A stretch of 64,000 nucleotides of DNA, taken from the NCBI GenBank assembly GCA_002709295.1, contig PAQL01000003.1:18894-82893 (forward strand), given 5' to 3'. Position numbers and translations under genes: made by a program. A model generated the notes under the pieces. It was not told the DNA's origin and did no database searches. It saw only the letters and a list, made by a program, of their open reading frames with translations. This stretch comes from Phycisphaerae bacterium (GTDB lineage: Bacteria > Planctomycetota > Phycisphaerae > Phycisphaerales > SM1A02). Below, in pieces: positions 1 to 8,814 of the stretch (its first letter is position 1; each line of letters starts with the position of its first letter).

Positions 1-190
1 GACCAGCCCGCCCGGCCGATCCCGGACTGATCCGACCGGCAGGCTCGAGGCGGGGCGGTTTCGTCCAATATTTTCCACTCCTGGGATGAATCCCGTCTTT
101 CGCCGTCAAAGGGCTGTGAGAAACGGGGTCCGATCGCGGACAGTGGTGGTGGAGGCAACCGCCTCGGCCAACACCCGCAAGGAGATGATC

Positions 191-1129
191 ATGTCGTGTC
201 GCTCATCGCTCGCTCTCGCCGCCTGTCTCGCGTTCCTTCTTCCGGAGACCTCCTTCGCAGGAGATTCCGGCGATTTCGAGGGGGTCGGGATTCGCGTCGT
301 CGAGATGCAGGGAGAGTCGATCATCCTCTTCACGGAGGTCGATGAGACGACCCTTGCGGTCACCCGCACGTTCGAGGTCGTTCTCGGAAGCGACTCGTCG
401 GCCCGCATGAACCTCGGACTCGAGGTCCAGGGGGTCGCGGCAGAGGAGGTGACCATCGAGGTCACGACCGGCTCCGTCCTTCTTCGCGAGCTGGGAGCCG
501 GCAGCACCACGCTCGTGCCCTCGGATCCGGACGTGGTCCCCCTCACCGAAGGCAGCTATCTCGTCTCGGCCGGTGCCAATGCCAGCCTGAACTTCACCTT
601 CACCGAGACCATCCCCTTCAGCGAGGGTGACATGACGATCTGGTCGATCCAGGCCGAGGACTCCACGATCACCTTCCATCCCTCGGGGGACACCGGTGCC
701 CTGTGGCTCGGCACCAGCGGATCGACGGGATCCGAGGTGACGGCGGGTTTCCGGGTGTTCGGTGGCGCGAAGGGCAAGGGGTCGCCGGTCGAACGTTCCC
801 TCGTGTGGGTCAACCAGGTCAACGGCACCGGATTCACCATGCCGGCCGAAGGGTCCGATCAGGTTCCGACCACGTTCCCGGTCGGAGACAGCACCATCGT
901 GGTCGGGCCGAACTCGCTTGCCGCGATCGTGTTCGACCGCGGTGACGATTCCGACGACGGATCATCCGGCACGCCCGGCGACATGGACGGCGACGGCGAC
1001 GCGGACGAGGTCGACTACGCCCTGCTCGGGGATCAGCTCGGGATCTGCGTGGGGGATCTCAACCTCGATGGCGAAGTGGGCGGGGCCGACGTCGGCCTGC
1101 TGCTCGGCGCCTGGGGCCTGTGCCCCTGA
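191..1129 (+). CDS. Secreted protein with dockerin-like C-terminal tail
   Basis: Predicted exported protein of 312 residues, function unknown. ATG 191 is preferred over the track start at 86 because AAGGAG lies six bases upstream of it and the product then opens with a clean signal peptide (MSCRSSLALAACLAFLLPETSFA). ATG 185 directly abuts the Shine-Dalgarno and is less likely. The middle region is probably beta-rich and matches no family I recognise. The last 50 residues hold two Asp-rich calcium-loop repeats (GDMDGDGDADEVD and GDLNLDGEVGGAD) ending in LLLGAWGLCP, like a type I dockerin. The same tail ends three proteins at the other end of the window. Surface or extracellular location is inferred. 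Confidence 0.8.
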   Translation: MSCRSSLALAACLAFLLPETSFAGDSGDFEGVGIRVVEMQGESIILFTEVDETTLAVTRTFEVVLGSDSSARMNLGLEVQGVAAEEVTIEVTTGSVLLRELGAGSTTLVPSDPDVVPLTEGSYLVSAGANASLNFTFTETIPFSEGDMTIWSIQAEDSTITFHPSGDTGALWLGTSGSTGSEVTAGFRVFGGAKGKGSPVERSLVWVNQVNGTGFTMPAEGSDQVPTTFPVGDSTIVVGPNSLAAIVFDRGDDSDDGSSGTPGDMDGDGDADEVDYALLGDQLGICVGDLNLDGEVGGADVGLLLGAWGLCP

Positions 1130-1196
1130 TTTCGCCTCGGATGATGAGCCGGGGCCGGCGGCGTCCCTGATGCGATCGTGCCTCGATTCGATCGGA

Positions 1197-1202
1197 TAGG
1201 CT
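1197..1202 (+). promoter_or_regulatory. -10-like TAGGCT for a leaderless transcript
   Basis: TAGGCT ends seven bases before ATG 1210 and no Shine-Dalgarno is present. No clear -35 box is visible. The same hexamer, in an ATAGGCTCGT context, precedes the SRAP gene at 51319. Confidence 0.4.
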
Positions 1203-1209
1203 CGTGCCG

Positions 1210-2667
1210 ATGACGCAGGAGCCGGCCAGGAAATCCCCGCGAATCTCGCTCTTCGTCCTCGCGATGATGAACACCGCGGTGGTCGTGGGTCTCGAGGGCC
1301 TTCCGGAGGTCGGTTCCTTCGGGCTCCCCCTGATCGTCTACTACGCGTTCTTCACGCTTCTCTTCTTCCTGCCGGTGGGGCTGGTGGCGGCGGAGCTCGG
1401 GGTCGGCTGGCCGCATGACGGCGGGGTCTATCGCTGGATCCGTGAGGCCCTCGGCGAACGATGGGCGTTCCTCGGCATCTGGTGTCAGTGGGTTCAGATC
1501 CTCGTCTGGTATCCGACGGTCCTCGCGGTCTGCGCGGTCTCGCTTTCCTACGCCATCGCCCCCGGCCTGCACGACGTGGGCTGGTTCAAGGTGGTGGTCG
1601 CCCTGGTGATCTTCTGGGGTGCCACGCTGGTCAACTTCCGGGGCCTGAAGATCAGCGGCTGGTTGACCACGGCCCTGCTCTATCTCGGCACCCTGCTGCC
1701 GGTGGTGCTCGCGATCGGCCTTGCGGCCTGGTGGCTCGGTTCGGGAAGGCCGTCGGCGATCCCTCTTCGATGGTCAGATGTCGTGCCTCGGATCGATTCG
1801 ATCGGCGAGGTCGTCGGGGTCTGCGCGATCTTCTCGTTCCTGTCCGGCCTCGAGGTGAACTCGGTCCACTTCAAGCATGTGCGGAATCCGCAGCGGTCGA
1901 TCCCGCTCTCCCTGCTCTTCTCGGGAATGCTCGTGCTGGGCATCTCGGTGCTGGGCGCCCTCAGCGTCGCGGTGCTGGTTCCGGTGGGGGAGATCGATCT
2001 GGCGGCGGGTGCCCTGCAGGTCTTCTCGACCGTCCTCGATCCGATGGGATTCGGGTGGATGGTGACGGTCCTGGCGGTGCTGGCCCTCGCCGGCATGATC
2101 GGTCACATCATGGTCTGGGTGATCGGGCCCACGGAATCCCTCCGCGTCGCCGCGGAGGACGGCCTCATACCCCCGGTCTTCCAGAAGACCACCTCCGAGG
2201 GAGCGCCCCGGAACGTGATGCTGTTGCAGGCGATCGTGGTGACGGCACTCTGCGTCTCGATGATGTTCTTCGATCTCAACCGCATCTTCTACTTCCTCAC
2301 GATCTCCTCCGCCCAGGTCTACCTGGTGATGTACGTCCTGATGTTCATCTCGGTGATCGTGCTTCGGATCAAGAAGCCCTTCGTGCCCCGGGCCTTCGTC
2401 ATCCCGGGTGGCATGCCGGGGCTCCTGGTGGTCGCCGGGGGCGGCGCTCTGACCGCACTGGTCGGCATCGTGATCATGTTCTGGCCGCCCTCGACCGAGG
2501 ACATGGCGATGGAGGGGGCGTCCTTCACCCCCGTCCTCATGATCACCTTCGTGGTGATCATGGTTCTGCCGCTGGTCTTCTACGTCTTCCGCAATCCGGC
2601 CTGGAAGGATCGTCCGGGACTTCCCTCGGCGGAGTCCCGACGGGGCGGATGGAAGCGGGGCGACTGA
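1210..2667 (+). CDS. APC-superfamily amino acid permease
   Basis: Integral membrane transporter of 485 residues, probably with about twelve transmembrane helices. The opening (MMNTAVVVGLEGLPEVGSFGLPLIVYYAFFTLLFFLPVGLVAAELG) and the following GWPHDGGVYRWIREALGERWAFLGIWCQW segment are typical of the APC family, closest in style to glutamate/GABA antiporter-like members (GadC/YjeM group). Substrate cannot be read from the sequence. The track begins at GTG 1204, but ATG 1210 fits the -10-like TAGGCT seven bases upstream better. It stands alone, followed after 68 bases by a convergent gene. The family call is firm; the substrate is open. Confidence 0.85.
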   Translation: MTQEPARKSPRISLFVLAMMNTAVVVGLEGLPEVGSFGLPLIVYYAFFTLLFFLPVGLVAAELGVGWPHDGGVYRWIREALGERWAFLGIWCQWVQILVWYPTVLAVCAVSLSYAIAPGLHDVGWFKVVVALVIFWGATLVNFRGLKISGWLTTALLYLGTLLPVVLAIGLAAWWLGSGRPSAIPLRWSDVVPRIDSIGEVVGVCAIFSFLSGLEVNSVHFKHVRNPQRSIPLSLLFSGMLVLGISVLGALSVAVLVPVGEIDLAAGALQVFSTVLDPMGFGWMVTVLAVLALAGMIGHIMVWVIGPTESLRVAAEDGLIPPVFQKTTSEGAPRNVMLLQAIVVTALCVSMMFFDLNRIFYFLTISSAQVYLVMYVLMFISVIVLRIKKPFVPRAFVIPGGMPGLLVVAGGGALTALVGIVIMFWPPSTEDMAMEGASFTPVLMITFVVIMVLPLVFYVFRNPAWKDRPGLPSAESRRGGWKRGD

Positions 2668-2735
2668 ACCCTCGTTGCCGGAGAGGGCGACGGTTCCCTT
2701 GAACCCGTTCGACAGCACCCCCGCGAAGTCGGCTG

Positions 2736-3332
2736 TCACCGCGCCCTCGGGGGCGCGTAGAGCTGGATCTTCTTGAGATTACCGATGACCGCGGCGATGC
2801 CGTCGTTCGCTCCGACCTTCCGAAGGGAATCTCCCATCCCGCTCCTCCCGAGGTCGATGATCGAACGCTCCGCCTGCAATGCGAGATCCAGGGTCGTCCA
2901 GAGGACGTTCGGGTCGCCGTCGGTGCGGAAGCGTTCCGGTTCGATGATCGCGAAGGCGCGTCGGGCATCGACATCCGCCTGCTTCAACGTGTCCATGCAG
3001 CGAGCGGCGAATTCATCGGGGTCATCCAGGATCTCCTCCCCGGTGATGGTGTCCTCGAAGCCTTCGTTCTCGATCATGGCCTCGAGCCTCTCTCCGCCAC
3101 GGTCGAGGTAGACGACCTCGGCCTCCGCGAGTTCGATGACGAGTCGAAGAATCCCGCCACGAGCGAACTGAAGGGCCTGGGTCGTGTCGGCCGCAGGTGC
3201 ATCGATTCCGAGATGCTCACGGACCAGATCGGGTCGTCGCAGCCATCCGAAGACCCCGACCCCGCCGAGGATGATAAGAAGCACGCCGATTCGAATCGTC
3301 GACGCCCTGGTCAGGCCCCGGCTCGTCGACAT
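2736..3332 (-). CDS. Hypothetical single-pass membrane protein
   Basis: A 198-residue protein whose true start is ATG 3332; the 781-residue ORF in the track is a read-through into antisense of the next gene. Residues about 10-30 (STIRIGVLLIILGGVGVFGWL) form one transmembrane helix or signal anchor. The rest is a soluble, acidic and helical domain (LVIELAEAEVVYLDRGGERLEAMIENEGF and onward) of no family I recognise. It diverges from the deiodinase-like gene across about 260 bases, so the two may share a control region. Confidence 0.65.
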   Translation of the reverse strand: MSTSRGLTRASTIRIGVLLIILGGVGVFGWLRRPDLVREHLGIDAPAADTTQALQFARGGILRLVIELAEAEVVYLDRGGERLEAMIENEGFEDTITGEEILDDPDEFAARCMDTLKQADVDARRAFAIIEPERFRTDGDPNVLWTTLDLALQAERSIIDLGRSGMGDSLRKVGANDGIAAVIGNLKKIQLYAPPRAR

Positions 3333-3590
3333 CGATGGGGTTCTCGTGCTCTGATGCTTCTGTTTCAAGGGATCCGGGCCTCCGGGTCTATTCGAGCCGA
3401 TCAGGGTAACGGACCGCGTCCCTCCCCAATCGTTCTTGAGGCAGGGTGGGGTCCCGGCTCCGATTCGGACCACGATCCCGGGTTCGCATGGTCGGGAGAT
3501 CCCATTTCCGGCATCCGTGCATTTCACGGCAATCACCCGATCGCATGTCCCCGAAGAGGGGTGTTTCATCAATCCGAGCATGGAGTCGAC

Positions 3591-4937
3591 ATGATGCACA
3601 CCCGCTTTCTCCTCGTTGCCGCCCTCGGTGGTCTTCTCTGTCTTCCTTCCGTGATCCATGCCCAGGACGGGATGGATCGCCGTCCGGATCGCCGGAGTCG
3701 CCAGTTCGAACGTGGCCGGGACATGGGGCAGGGTCGTGATCGGGATCGGTCGAGTGGTGGGAAGGACCCTTTCGTTCGAAGTCCGCACATGAAGGCCGGC
3801 GGCACGATCCGGGGATGGGACGGCCTCGAGGTGCATGGCGAGGATGGAGGGCTGATCTCCGTCGAATCCATGGTGCCTGAAGACGGCATGCTCGTGGTCG
3901 TCAACGGATGCCTGACCTGTCCGAAGTTCCTGAGGTCGTACCCGGGCATGGAGGCCGTCGCCCGCGACCATGCCGGCAACGAGAAGGTCCGATTCGTCTA
4001 TCTCTACAAGACGCTCGCTCATCCGGAGAACGATGGTTTCATCCAGGCTTTCACGATCGAGGAGCGTCTCGAACAGATGGCCATGGCGAAGGAGCGGCTG
4101 AAGACGACGATCCCCTTCGTCTGCGACGGGATCGACAACACGGCGATGCAGGCCTTCGGTGGGAGTCCGAATTCCCAGGTGGTGGTCGATGGTGAAGGCG
4201 GGATCCTGCATGCCGCCGGCTGGGCCGATGGGGACGTGCTCCGCGAGGCACTCGTCGGCATCGTGGGGGAGACCGAGACCACGACCGAGGTGGACGATCT
4301 CGATCTGCCGCGGTTCCGTGGTGTGACGAGGCCGGCAGGGAGGGTGGTCCCCCGGGTGCGTCCCACGGAATCGCTTTCTCCGCTGCGCATGGAGCCGGGC
4401 GCTTCGAAGGAGAAGTACTTCGTGAAGCTCCGTCCCGAGGCGAGCTCTACGGCGATCGCCGGTGGAGAAGGCCAGCTCTATCTGGGATTCCATCTGGACC
4501 CTCTGCATGACGTCCACTGGAACAACCTCGTCGATCCGATCACCTTCGAGGTCACGGCTCCCGAGGGAGTGGAGCTTGCACCCACGACCGGTTCGGGCCC
4601 GAAGGTCGAGGCCGTGAGCGACACCGATCCCCGTGAGTTCCTTCTGACCATCAAGGGGTGGAAGGACCAGGGGCCCCTCGAGGTCAAGGTCGTCTATCAC
4701 GCCTGCTCGGACGGTGACGGCGACGAGGCCGAGGCCTTCTGTCGGAAGGTCGAGCAGGTCTATCTGGTGCATCCCGACCGCGAGCGGGGGGCCGGATTCG
4801 TACAGTCGCGATCGCGTATCGGAGGTCGGGGAGGTCCCGGAGGTCGTGGTGGCGAGGGTGCACGCGGGGGTCGCGGGGGCCGTGGCATGCAGGGCGGGCG
4901 TCGGGGCCCCCGAGATCGACCGTTCGGCGAGAATTGA
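3591..4937 (+). CDS. Secreted deiodinase-like thioredoxin-fold protein with RGG tail
   Basis: Predicted exported protein of 448 residues. ATG 3591 or 3594 follows GGAG and gives a signal peptide (MMHTRFLLVAALGGLLCLPSVIHA). Residues about 85-220 resemble iodothyronine deiodinases: NGCLTCPKF lines up with the family's GSCTUPPF, with cysteine (TGT) in place of selenocysteine; VRFVYLYKTLAHPENDGF matches the YIxEAHxxDGW block, and IPFVCDGIDNTAMQAFGG matches IPxxxDxxDN. A second domain (about 270-410) is beta-rich with the cysteine pair HACSDGDGDEAEAFC, perhaps similar to DsbD N-terminal-like folds. The last 45 residues are an Arg/Gly-rich tail. A thiol redox role is likely; iodothyronine as substrate is unlikely. 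Confidence 0.75.
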   Translation: MMHTRFLLVAALGGLLCLPSVIHAQDGMDRRPDRRSRQFERGRDMGQGRDRDRSSGGKDPFVRSPHMKAGGTIRGWDGLEVHGEDGGLISVESMVPEDGMLVVVNGCLTCPKFLRSYPGMEAVARDHAGNEKVRFVYLYKTLAHPENDGFIQAFTIEERLEQMAMAKERLKTTIPFVCDGIDNTAMQAFGGSPNSQVVVDGEGGILHAAGWADGDVLREALVGIVGETETTTEVDDLDLPRFRGVTRPAGRVVPRVRPTESLSPLRMEPGASKEKYFVKLRPEASSTAIAGGEGQLYLGFHLDPLHDVHWNNLVDPITFEVTAPEGVELAPTTGSGPKVEAVSDTDPREFLLTIKGWKDQGPLEVKVVYHACSDGDGDEAEAFCRKVEQVYLVHPDRERGAGFVQSRSRIGGRGGPGGRGGEGARGGRGGRGMQGGRRGPRDRPFGEN

Positions 4938-5116
4938 CGACCTCCCGCACCCCGCCATCGCCCTCCTTGGTGTCTGGAGAGGGCATGCCAGGGGTGTTCG
5001 AGGGAGGGCGAAATCGCTCGTCAGGTGGTCCGAATACGGGGCCGGCCACGCAATTCTTGCCTTTAAGGTCCGCCATTCCATGAATTACGGGATCTCGAGG
5101 TCCCTCAGGACGTATT

Positions 5117-5312
5117 CTTGAGCAGCACATGGGCGGAGGGAACTCCGGGTCACTTGCGTGACCTGGTGCCGCCAGGATCCGGACGACGACGTTTCACGCG
5201 TCGCCGCACGGAGACGCTGGGAAATGGGGGCCCGACCCCGTCGGCTTCGGCCGACCCCAATTCGGGCACAGGGAACTCGGACGCCCCGCTCAGGCGGGGC
5301 GTCCGACTTTTT
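5117..5312 (+). ncRNA. Candidate structured RNA with intrinsic terminator
   Basis: The 500-base gap between the deiodinase-like gene and the PqiA-like gene holds a run of hairpins: CGGAG-GGAA-CTCCG (5134-5147, GNRA loop), GGTCAC-TTGC-GTGACC (5148-5163), CCTGG/CCAGG (5162-5176, competing with the previous one), CGACG/CGTCG (5187-5203), and GTCGGC-TTCG-GCCGAC (5240-5255, UUCG loop) enclosed by GCCCGA/TCGGGC (5230-5267). A strong terminator follows at 5278-5312. This could be a free small RNA or a terminating leader of the PqiA-like gene. I found no match to SRP RNA, tmRNA, RNase P RNA or common riboswitch consensus motifs. The 5' end is a guess; a weak TATTCT sits at 5113. Confidence 0.4.
5278..5312 (+). 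terminator. Strong intrinsic terminator
   Basis: A perfect 12-bp stem, CGGACGCCCCGC/GCGGGGCGTCCG, with a four-base loop is followed by ACTTTTT. It ends the structured region upstream of the PqiA-like gene. Confidence 0.85.
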
Positions 5313-5436
5313 GCCCCTCCTCGGTGTCGGCATCCGGATCTGGGTCTCCCGCGGAGTGGAAAGGCAGGTGCGGCGGGAGCCCCGAGCCCTTCTCAAAGCT
5401 GCGGTATGGATGGCCCGACGGTCGATCTAGCTGGAC

Positions 5437-6522
5437 ATGGACTCGAAGAAGACCAGGCCGCTTGCCTTCGACTACGACCAGTCCGCCATGGTGTGGGTCA
5501 TCCCTCTGATGATCCTTGCTGCCCTGACCTTCAACATCACCGCCCTCACGATGCCGTTTCTCGAGATCAAGATCGGGCTGGCCCCGGTCGAGAACTACAG
5601 CATCCCCCACACCGTCCATCTGATGTGGTTCGAGTTCAAGGTCTATCTGATCGCGGTCCTCGTGGCGGGATTCTCGCTGGTCTTTCCGTTCGTGAAGCTG
5701 CTCCTGCTGATCTGCGGCTGGTACCTGCCGCTCACCGAGCATCGTCGGGGTCGCGTGCTGTCGGTGCTGGGTGCCCTTGGGAGATGGTCCCTGCTCGATG
5801 TCTTCGTGGCTCTGGTCCTGATCGTGCTGGCTCATGACCAGGGGCGGCTGTTCGTGACCGGTGTGAAGCCCGGTCTCGCCCTCTTTCTCGCCGCGATCAT
5901 CATCGCCATGATCACCGGTGACATCATGCATCGTCTTCATGATCGGACCTCCGTCGACCAACCGGTTCCGCGCCGGGCGAAGCAGCTCTCGCCACTGATG
6001 ACCTGGGGTGTTCCGGTTCTCGCCCTCGCGGCACTGGGAACCCTCGTCGCTTCGCTGCAGGCTCCGTACCTGAAGATCACCGCCTGGTTTCTCGACCGGA
6101 CCGAATACAGCATCCTCGGCACGATCCAGGCCCTGATCGAGGAGTCGGACTTCATCTTCGGCTTCGCGGTCGCGATGTTTCTGGTGATCATGCCGAGCCT
6201 TCGTGTCCTGCTCATCGGCGGCGCCTGGTGGTGGAGGGGGGATCCCCTGAAGCTCTTCCGGATCTCCGGGGTCCTCAGGGTCGTCGAACGCTGGGCGATG
6301 CTGGATGTCTTCGCCCTCGCCATCGGGCTGTTCCTTCTCGAGGGGGGGAATCTCGTGCCGATCGAGCATCGTTCCGGGGTCTGGTTGCTGCTGGCCGCGG
6401 TGGTGTCCACGGTGGTGCTCTCCAAGGTGGCCGGATCGCTCATCCTGTGGTCCTCGACCGAGCGGCCCGCAGACGGGCAGAACGGCGGGGCCGCCCCCAT
6501 GGATGTCTCGAAACCGTCATAA
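5437..6522 (+). CDS. Paraquat-inducible protein A (PqiA)-like membrane protein
   Basis: Inner-membrane protein of 361 residues with two repeats of the PqiA domain. Each repeat has about four helices and carries the family block GRWSLLDVFVALVLI (about residues 110-125) or VERWAMLDVFALAIGLFLL (about 285-305). PqiA proteins work with MCE-domain partners in envelope lipid transport or stress defence. No pqiB or pqiC lies next to it here, so the partner is unknown. The start at ATG 5437 has no strong Shine-Dalgarno. The gene lies 125 bases downstream of the structured RNA and terminator, which may be its leader. The CxxC zinc motifs of some PqiA proteins are absent. Confidence 0.8.
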   Translation: MDSKKTRPLAFDYDQSAMVWVIPLMILAALTFNITALTMPFLEIKIGLAPVENYSIPHTVHLMWFEFKVYLIAVLVAGFSLVFPFVKLLLLICGWYLPLTEHRRGRVLSVLGALGRWSLLDVFVALVLIVLAHDQGRLFVTGVKPGLALFLAAIIIAMITGDIMHRLHDRTSVDQPVPRRAKQLSPLMTWGVPVLALAALGTLVASLQAPYLKITAWFLDRTEYSILGTIQALIEESDFIFGFAVAMFLVIMPSLRVLLIGGAWWWRGDPLKLFRISGVLRVVERWAMLDVFALAIGLFLLEGGNLVPIEHRSGVWLLLAAVVSTVVLSKVAGSLILWSSTERPADGQNGGAAPMDVSKPS

Positions 6523-6561
6523 TCACCCGTTCGCCGCCGGATGGTGTCGAACGGAGGTCCG

Positions 6562-7506
6562 ATGGAAGCCATGCATGCATTCCTTGATGAACTGATCGAC
6601 TACGCCGGTCTGTTCCCGCCCGCCCGCCTGGACATGACGCCCGCGGTCGATTCCTACGCCCGGCACCGCGGGGGGGCGCTCCATGCTGCGCTGGGCCGGT
6701 TCATCGTCCCCCTCTCCCGGATCGAGGAGTTCGAGGTCGCTGCATCGTCGTTGCTGCCGGTGGTGCCCGCGATCGAGGACGAGGCTCAGGCTCCGGAGCT
6801 CTGGGGCGTGTCGGCCCTGGTGTCGTCCGCCGAGGATCTCGATTCGGTTCGAGCGGACCTGGAGACCATCGAGGCGTTCAACGACCGGCACACCGAGGTC
6901 GGCGCCGGGGCCGCGATCATCGACACCATCGAGTTGAAGGCGGGGTCGGGTGAAGCCGTCGACGCGGTCCTCGATCTGCTCGATGACGAGCTGTACCCGT
7001 ACTTCGAACTCGATCACCGGACCGACGTCCGGGGGACCATCGCCGCCATCGCAGGTCTCGACGGCGGCGCCAAGATCCGGACCGGCGGACTCGATCCCGA
7101 GTCTCATCCGTCGGTCGACGAGGTCGCTGCCTTCATCGAGGCGTGTCGCATGGCCGGAGTGCCCTTCAAGGCCACGGCGGGGCTCCACCATCCGGTCCGT
7201 GCCCATCAGGAATCGGTCGGGGCCCGTCAGTTCGGGTTCCTCAACATCTTCCTCGGGGCGGCGATGCTCCATGCGGGACGGATCGATGGCGGGGGACTGA
7301 GGAAGCTGCTTGCGGAGGAGGATCCCTCCGCATTCGGTTGCGAAGAGGCCGGAATCTCTTGGCGCGACGTCACCATCGACGTCGAATCGCTCGCCGAGGC
7401 CCGCAGTCGCTTCGCGCATTCATACGGCTCGTGCAGTTTCGACGAGCCCACCGACGAACTTCGAGAGATGGGCTGGCCGGTTCCAGCCCTGGAGAATCGA
7501 GCATGA
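6562..7506 (+). CDS. Conserved protein of unknown function coupled to fahA
   Basis: A soluble protein of 314 residues. ATG 6562 is preferred to the track start at 6541 because GGAGG lies four bases upstream. Its stop overlaps the fahA start (ATGA), so the two are translationally coupled. The pattern of strands and helices and motifs such as GGAKIRTGG (about 165) and GVPFKATAGLHHPVR (about 200) suggest a TIM-barrel-like fold; this is inference. No maleylacetoacetate isomerase gene, which usually sits beside fahA, is visible in the window, so a role in homogentisate breakdown is a reasonable guess. Function is not established. Confidence 0.8.
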   Translation: MEAMHAFLDELIDYAGLFPPARLDMTPAVDSYARHRGGALHAALGRFIVPLSRIEEFEVAASSLLPVVPAIEDEAQAPELWGVSALVSSAEDLDSVRADLETIEAFNDRHTEVGAGAAIIDTIELKAGSGEAVDAVLDLLDDELYPYFELDHRTDVRGTIAAIAGLDGGAKIRTGGLDPESHPSVDEVAAFIEACRMAGVPFKATAGLHHPVRAHQESVGARQFGFLNIFLGAAMLHAGRIDGGGLRKLLAEEDPSAFGCEEAGISWRDVTIDVESLAEARSRFAHSYGSCSFDEPTDELREMGWPVPALENRA

Positions 7507-8792
7507 CTGAACGTCAGAAGAGCTGGGTCGATTCGGCGCAGGATCCCGAGGGCGACTTCCCGATCGACAACATCCCGTTCGGTGTCTTCGAGGCATCCTC
7601 GGGCGACGGCGGCCGGGTCGGCACCGCGATCGGAGACCGGGTGGTCGATCTGGAGGCGCTGGCCAGCGCAGGGATGCTCGACGAACTTCCCGACACGGTG
7701 AGGCGTTCACTCGCCTCCTCGACCCTGAACGATCTCGCGTCCTTCGGTCGTCCCGTGGTCGGCGGCGTCCGTGCCGCGATCAGGTCGCTGCTGGTCGAGG
7801 GCGACGACCGGCTCCGCAGCCATCCCGACCGTGACCGGATCGTCCGTCCCGCGTCCGAGGTCCGGATGCTTCTTCCCTTCGCGATCGGTGACTACACCGA
7901 CTTCTATGCGAGCGAACATCATGCCACCAACGTGGGCTCGATGTTCCGCCCCGACAATCCGCTGATGCCGAACTGGAAGCACCTGCCGGTGGGATATCAC
8001 GGCCGGGCGAGCTCGATCGTGGAAAGCGGTCGGGCCATCCGCCGCCCCTGCGGTCAGACCGTTCCTCAGGAGGGCCCGCCGCCGAGTCACGGCCCGGTCC
8101 GGCTGCTGGACTACGAGCTGGAAGTCGGCTTCTTCATCGGTGCCGGCAGCGAACTCGGGTCTCCTGTCCCCATCGCCCACGCTCTCGATCACGTCTTCGG
8201 TCTGGTGCTGGTCAACGACTGGTCGGCCCGCGACGTGCAGAAGTGGGAGTACCAGCCTCTGGGGCCGTTCAACGCGAAGAACTTCGCCACCACCATCTCC
8301 CCGTGGGTGGTCACCATGGACGCCCTCGAGCCGTTCCTCGTGCCCGGCCCCCCTCGGGCGGAGGGTGATCCGGAGAATCTGGACTACCTGCGCTGGGGCG
8401 AGGACGTCGCCGTCGATCTGGAACTCGAGGTTCTGGTGGCCTCCGAGACGATGCGGGAGCGTGGCATGGCCCCCGAACGCATCAGTCTGGGCAACTACCG
8501 GGACATGTACTGGACGATCGCCCAGATGGTGGCTCATCACACCTCGACCGGCTGCGATCTCAATCCCGGGGATCTGATGGCCTCGGGAACCGTGAGCGGG
8601 CCGGGGGAGGACAGCCGGGGATGCCTTCTCGAGCGCACCTGGCGGGGTCAGAATCCGGTTCCGCTTCCGGATGGGACCGAACGGAAGTTCCTCCAGGACG
8701 GGGACGACGTCATCATCCGTGGCTGGTGCCGCCGGAACGACATCCGCATCGGTTTCGGTGAGTGCGTGGGAAGGGTCCTGCCCGCCGGGTGA
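7503..8792 (+). CDS. fahA: Fumarylacetoacetase
   Basis: Cytosolic hydrolase that splits fumarylacetoacetate into fumarate and acetoacetate, the last step of tyrosine catabolism. The 429-residue length is normal. The true start is ATG 7503, overlapping the upstream stop; the track's 549-residue version adds antisense-like residues. The N-terminal FAH domain shows DNIPFGVF and GDYTDFYASEHHATNVGSMFRP. The catalytic domain has LDYELEVGFFIGAGSELG with metal-binding acidic residues, VLVNDWSARDVQKWEYQPLGPFNAKNFATTISPWVV, and GTVSGP. hmgA and hppD for the earlier steps lie 1 and 9 kb away on the opposite strand, so this is a dispersed pathway locus rather than one operon. Confidence 0.96.
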   Translation: MTERQKSWVDSAQDPEGDFPIDNIPFGVFEASSGDGGRVGTAIGDRVVDLEALASAGMLDELPDTVRRSLASSTLNDLASFGRPVVGGVRAAIRSLLVEGDDRLRSHPDRDRIVRPASEVRMLLPFAIGDYTDFYASEHHATNVGSMFRPDNPLMPNWKHLPVGYHGRASSIVESGRAIRRPCGQTVPQEGPPPSHGPVRLLDYELEVGFFIGAGSELGSPVPIAHALDHVFGLVLVNDWSARDVQKWEYQPLGPFNAKNFATTISPWVVTMDALEPFLVPGPPRAEGDPENLDYLRWGEDVAVDLELEVLVASETMRERGMAPERISLGNYRDMYWTIAQMVAHHTSTGCDLNPGDLMASGTVSGPGEDSRGCLLERTWRGQNPVPLPDGTERKFLQDGDDVIIRGWCRRNDIRIGFGECVGRVLPAG

Positions 8793-8814
8793 CGTCCGCT
8801 TCCGGACTGCCGCT

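Noticed and set aside
1-30. Possible tail of an upstream gene (DQPARPIPD then stop)
   Set aside because: Only nine codons are visible, too short to support a call.
3908-3945. Selenocysteine (UGA) codon in the deiodinase-like motif
   Set aside because: The codon at the active position is TGT, an ordinary cysteine; no SECIS is needed.
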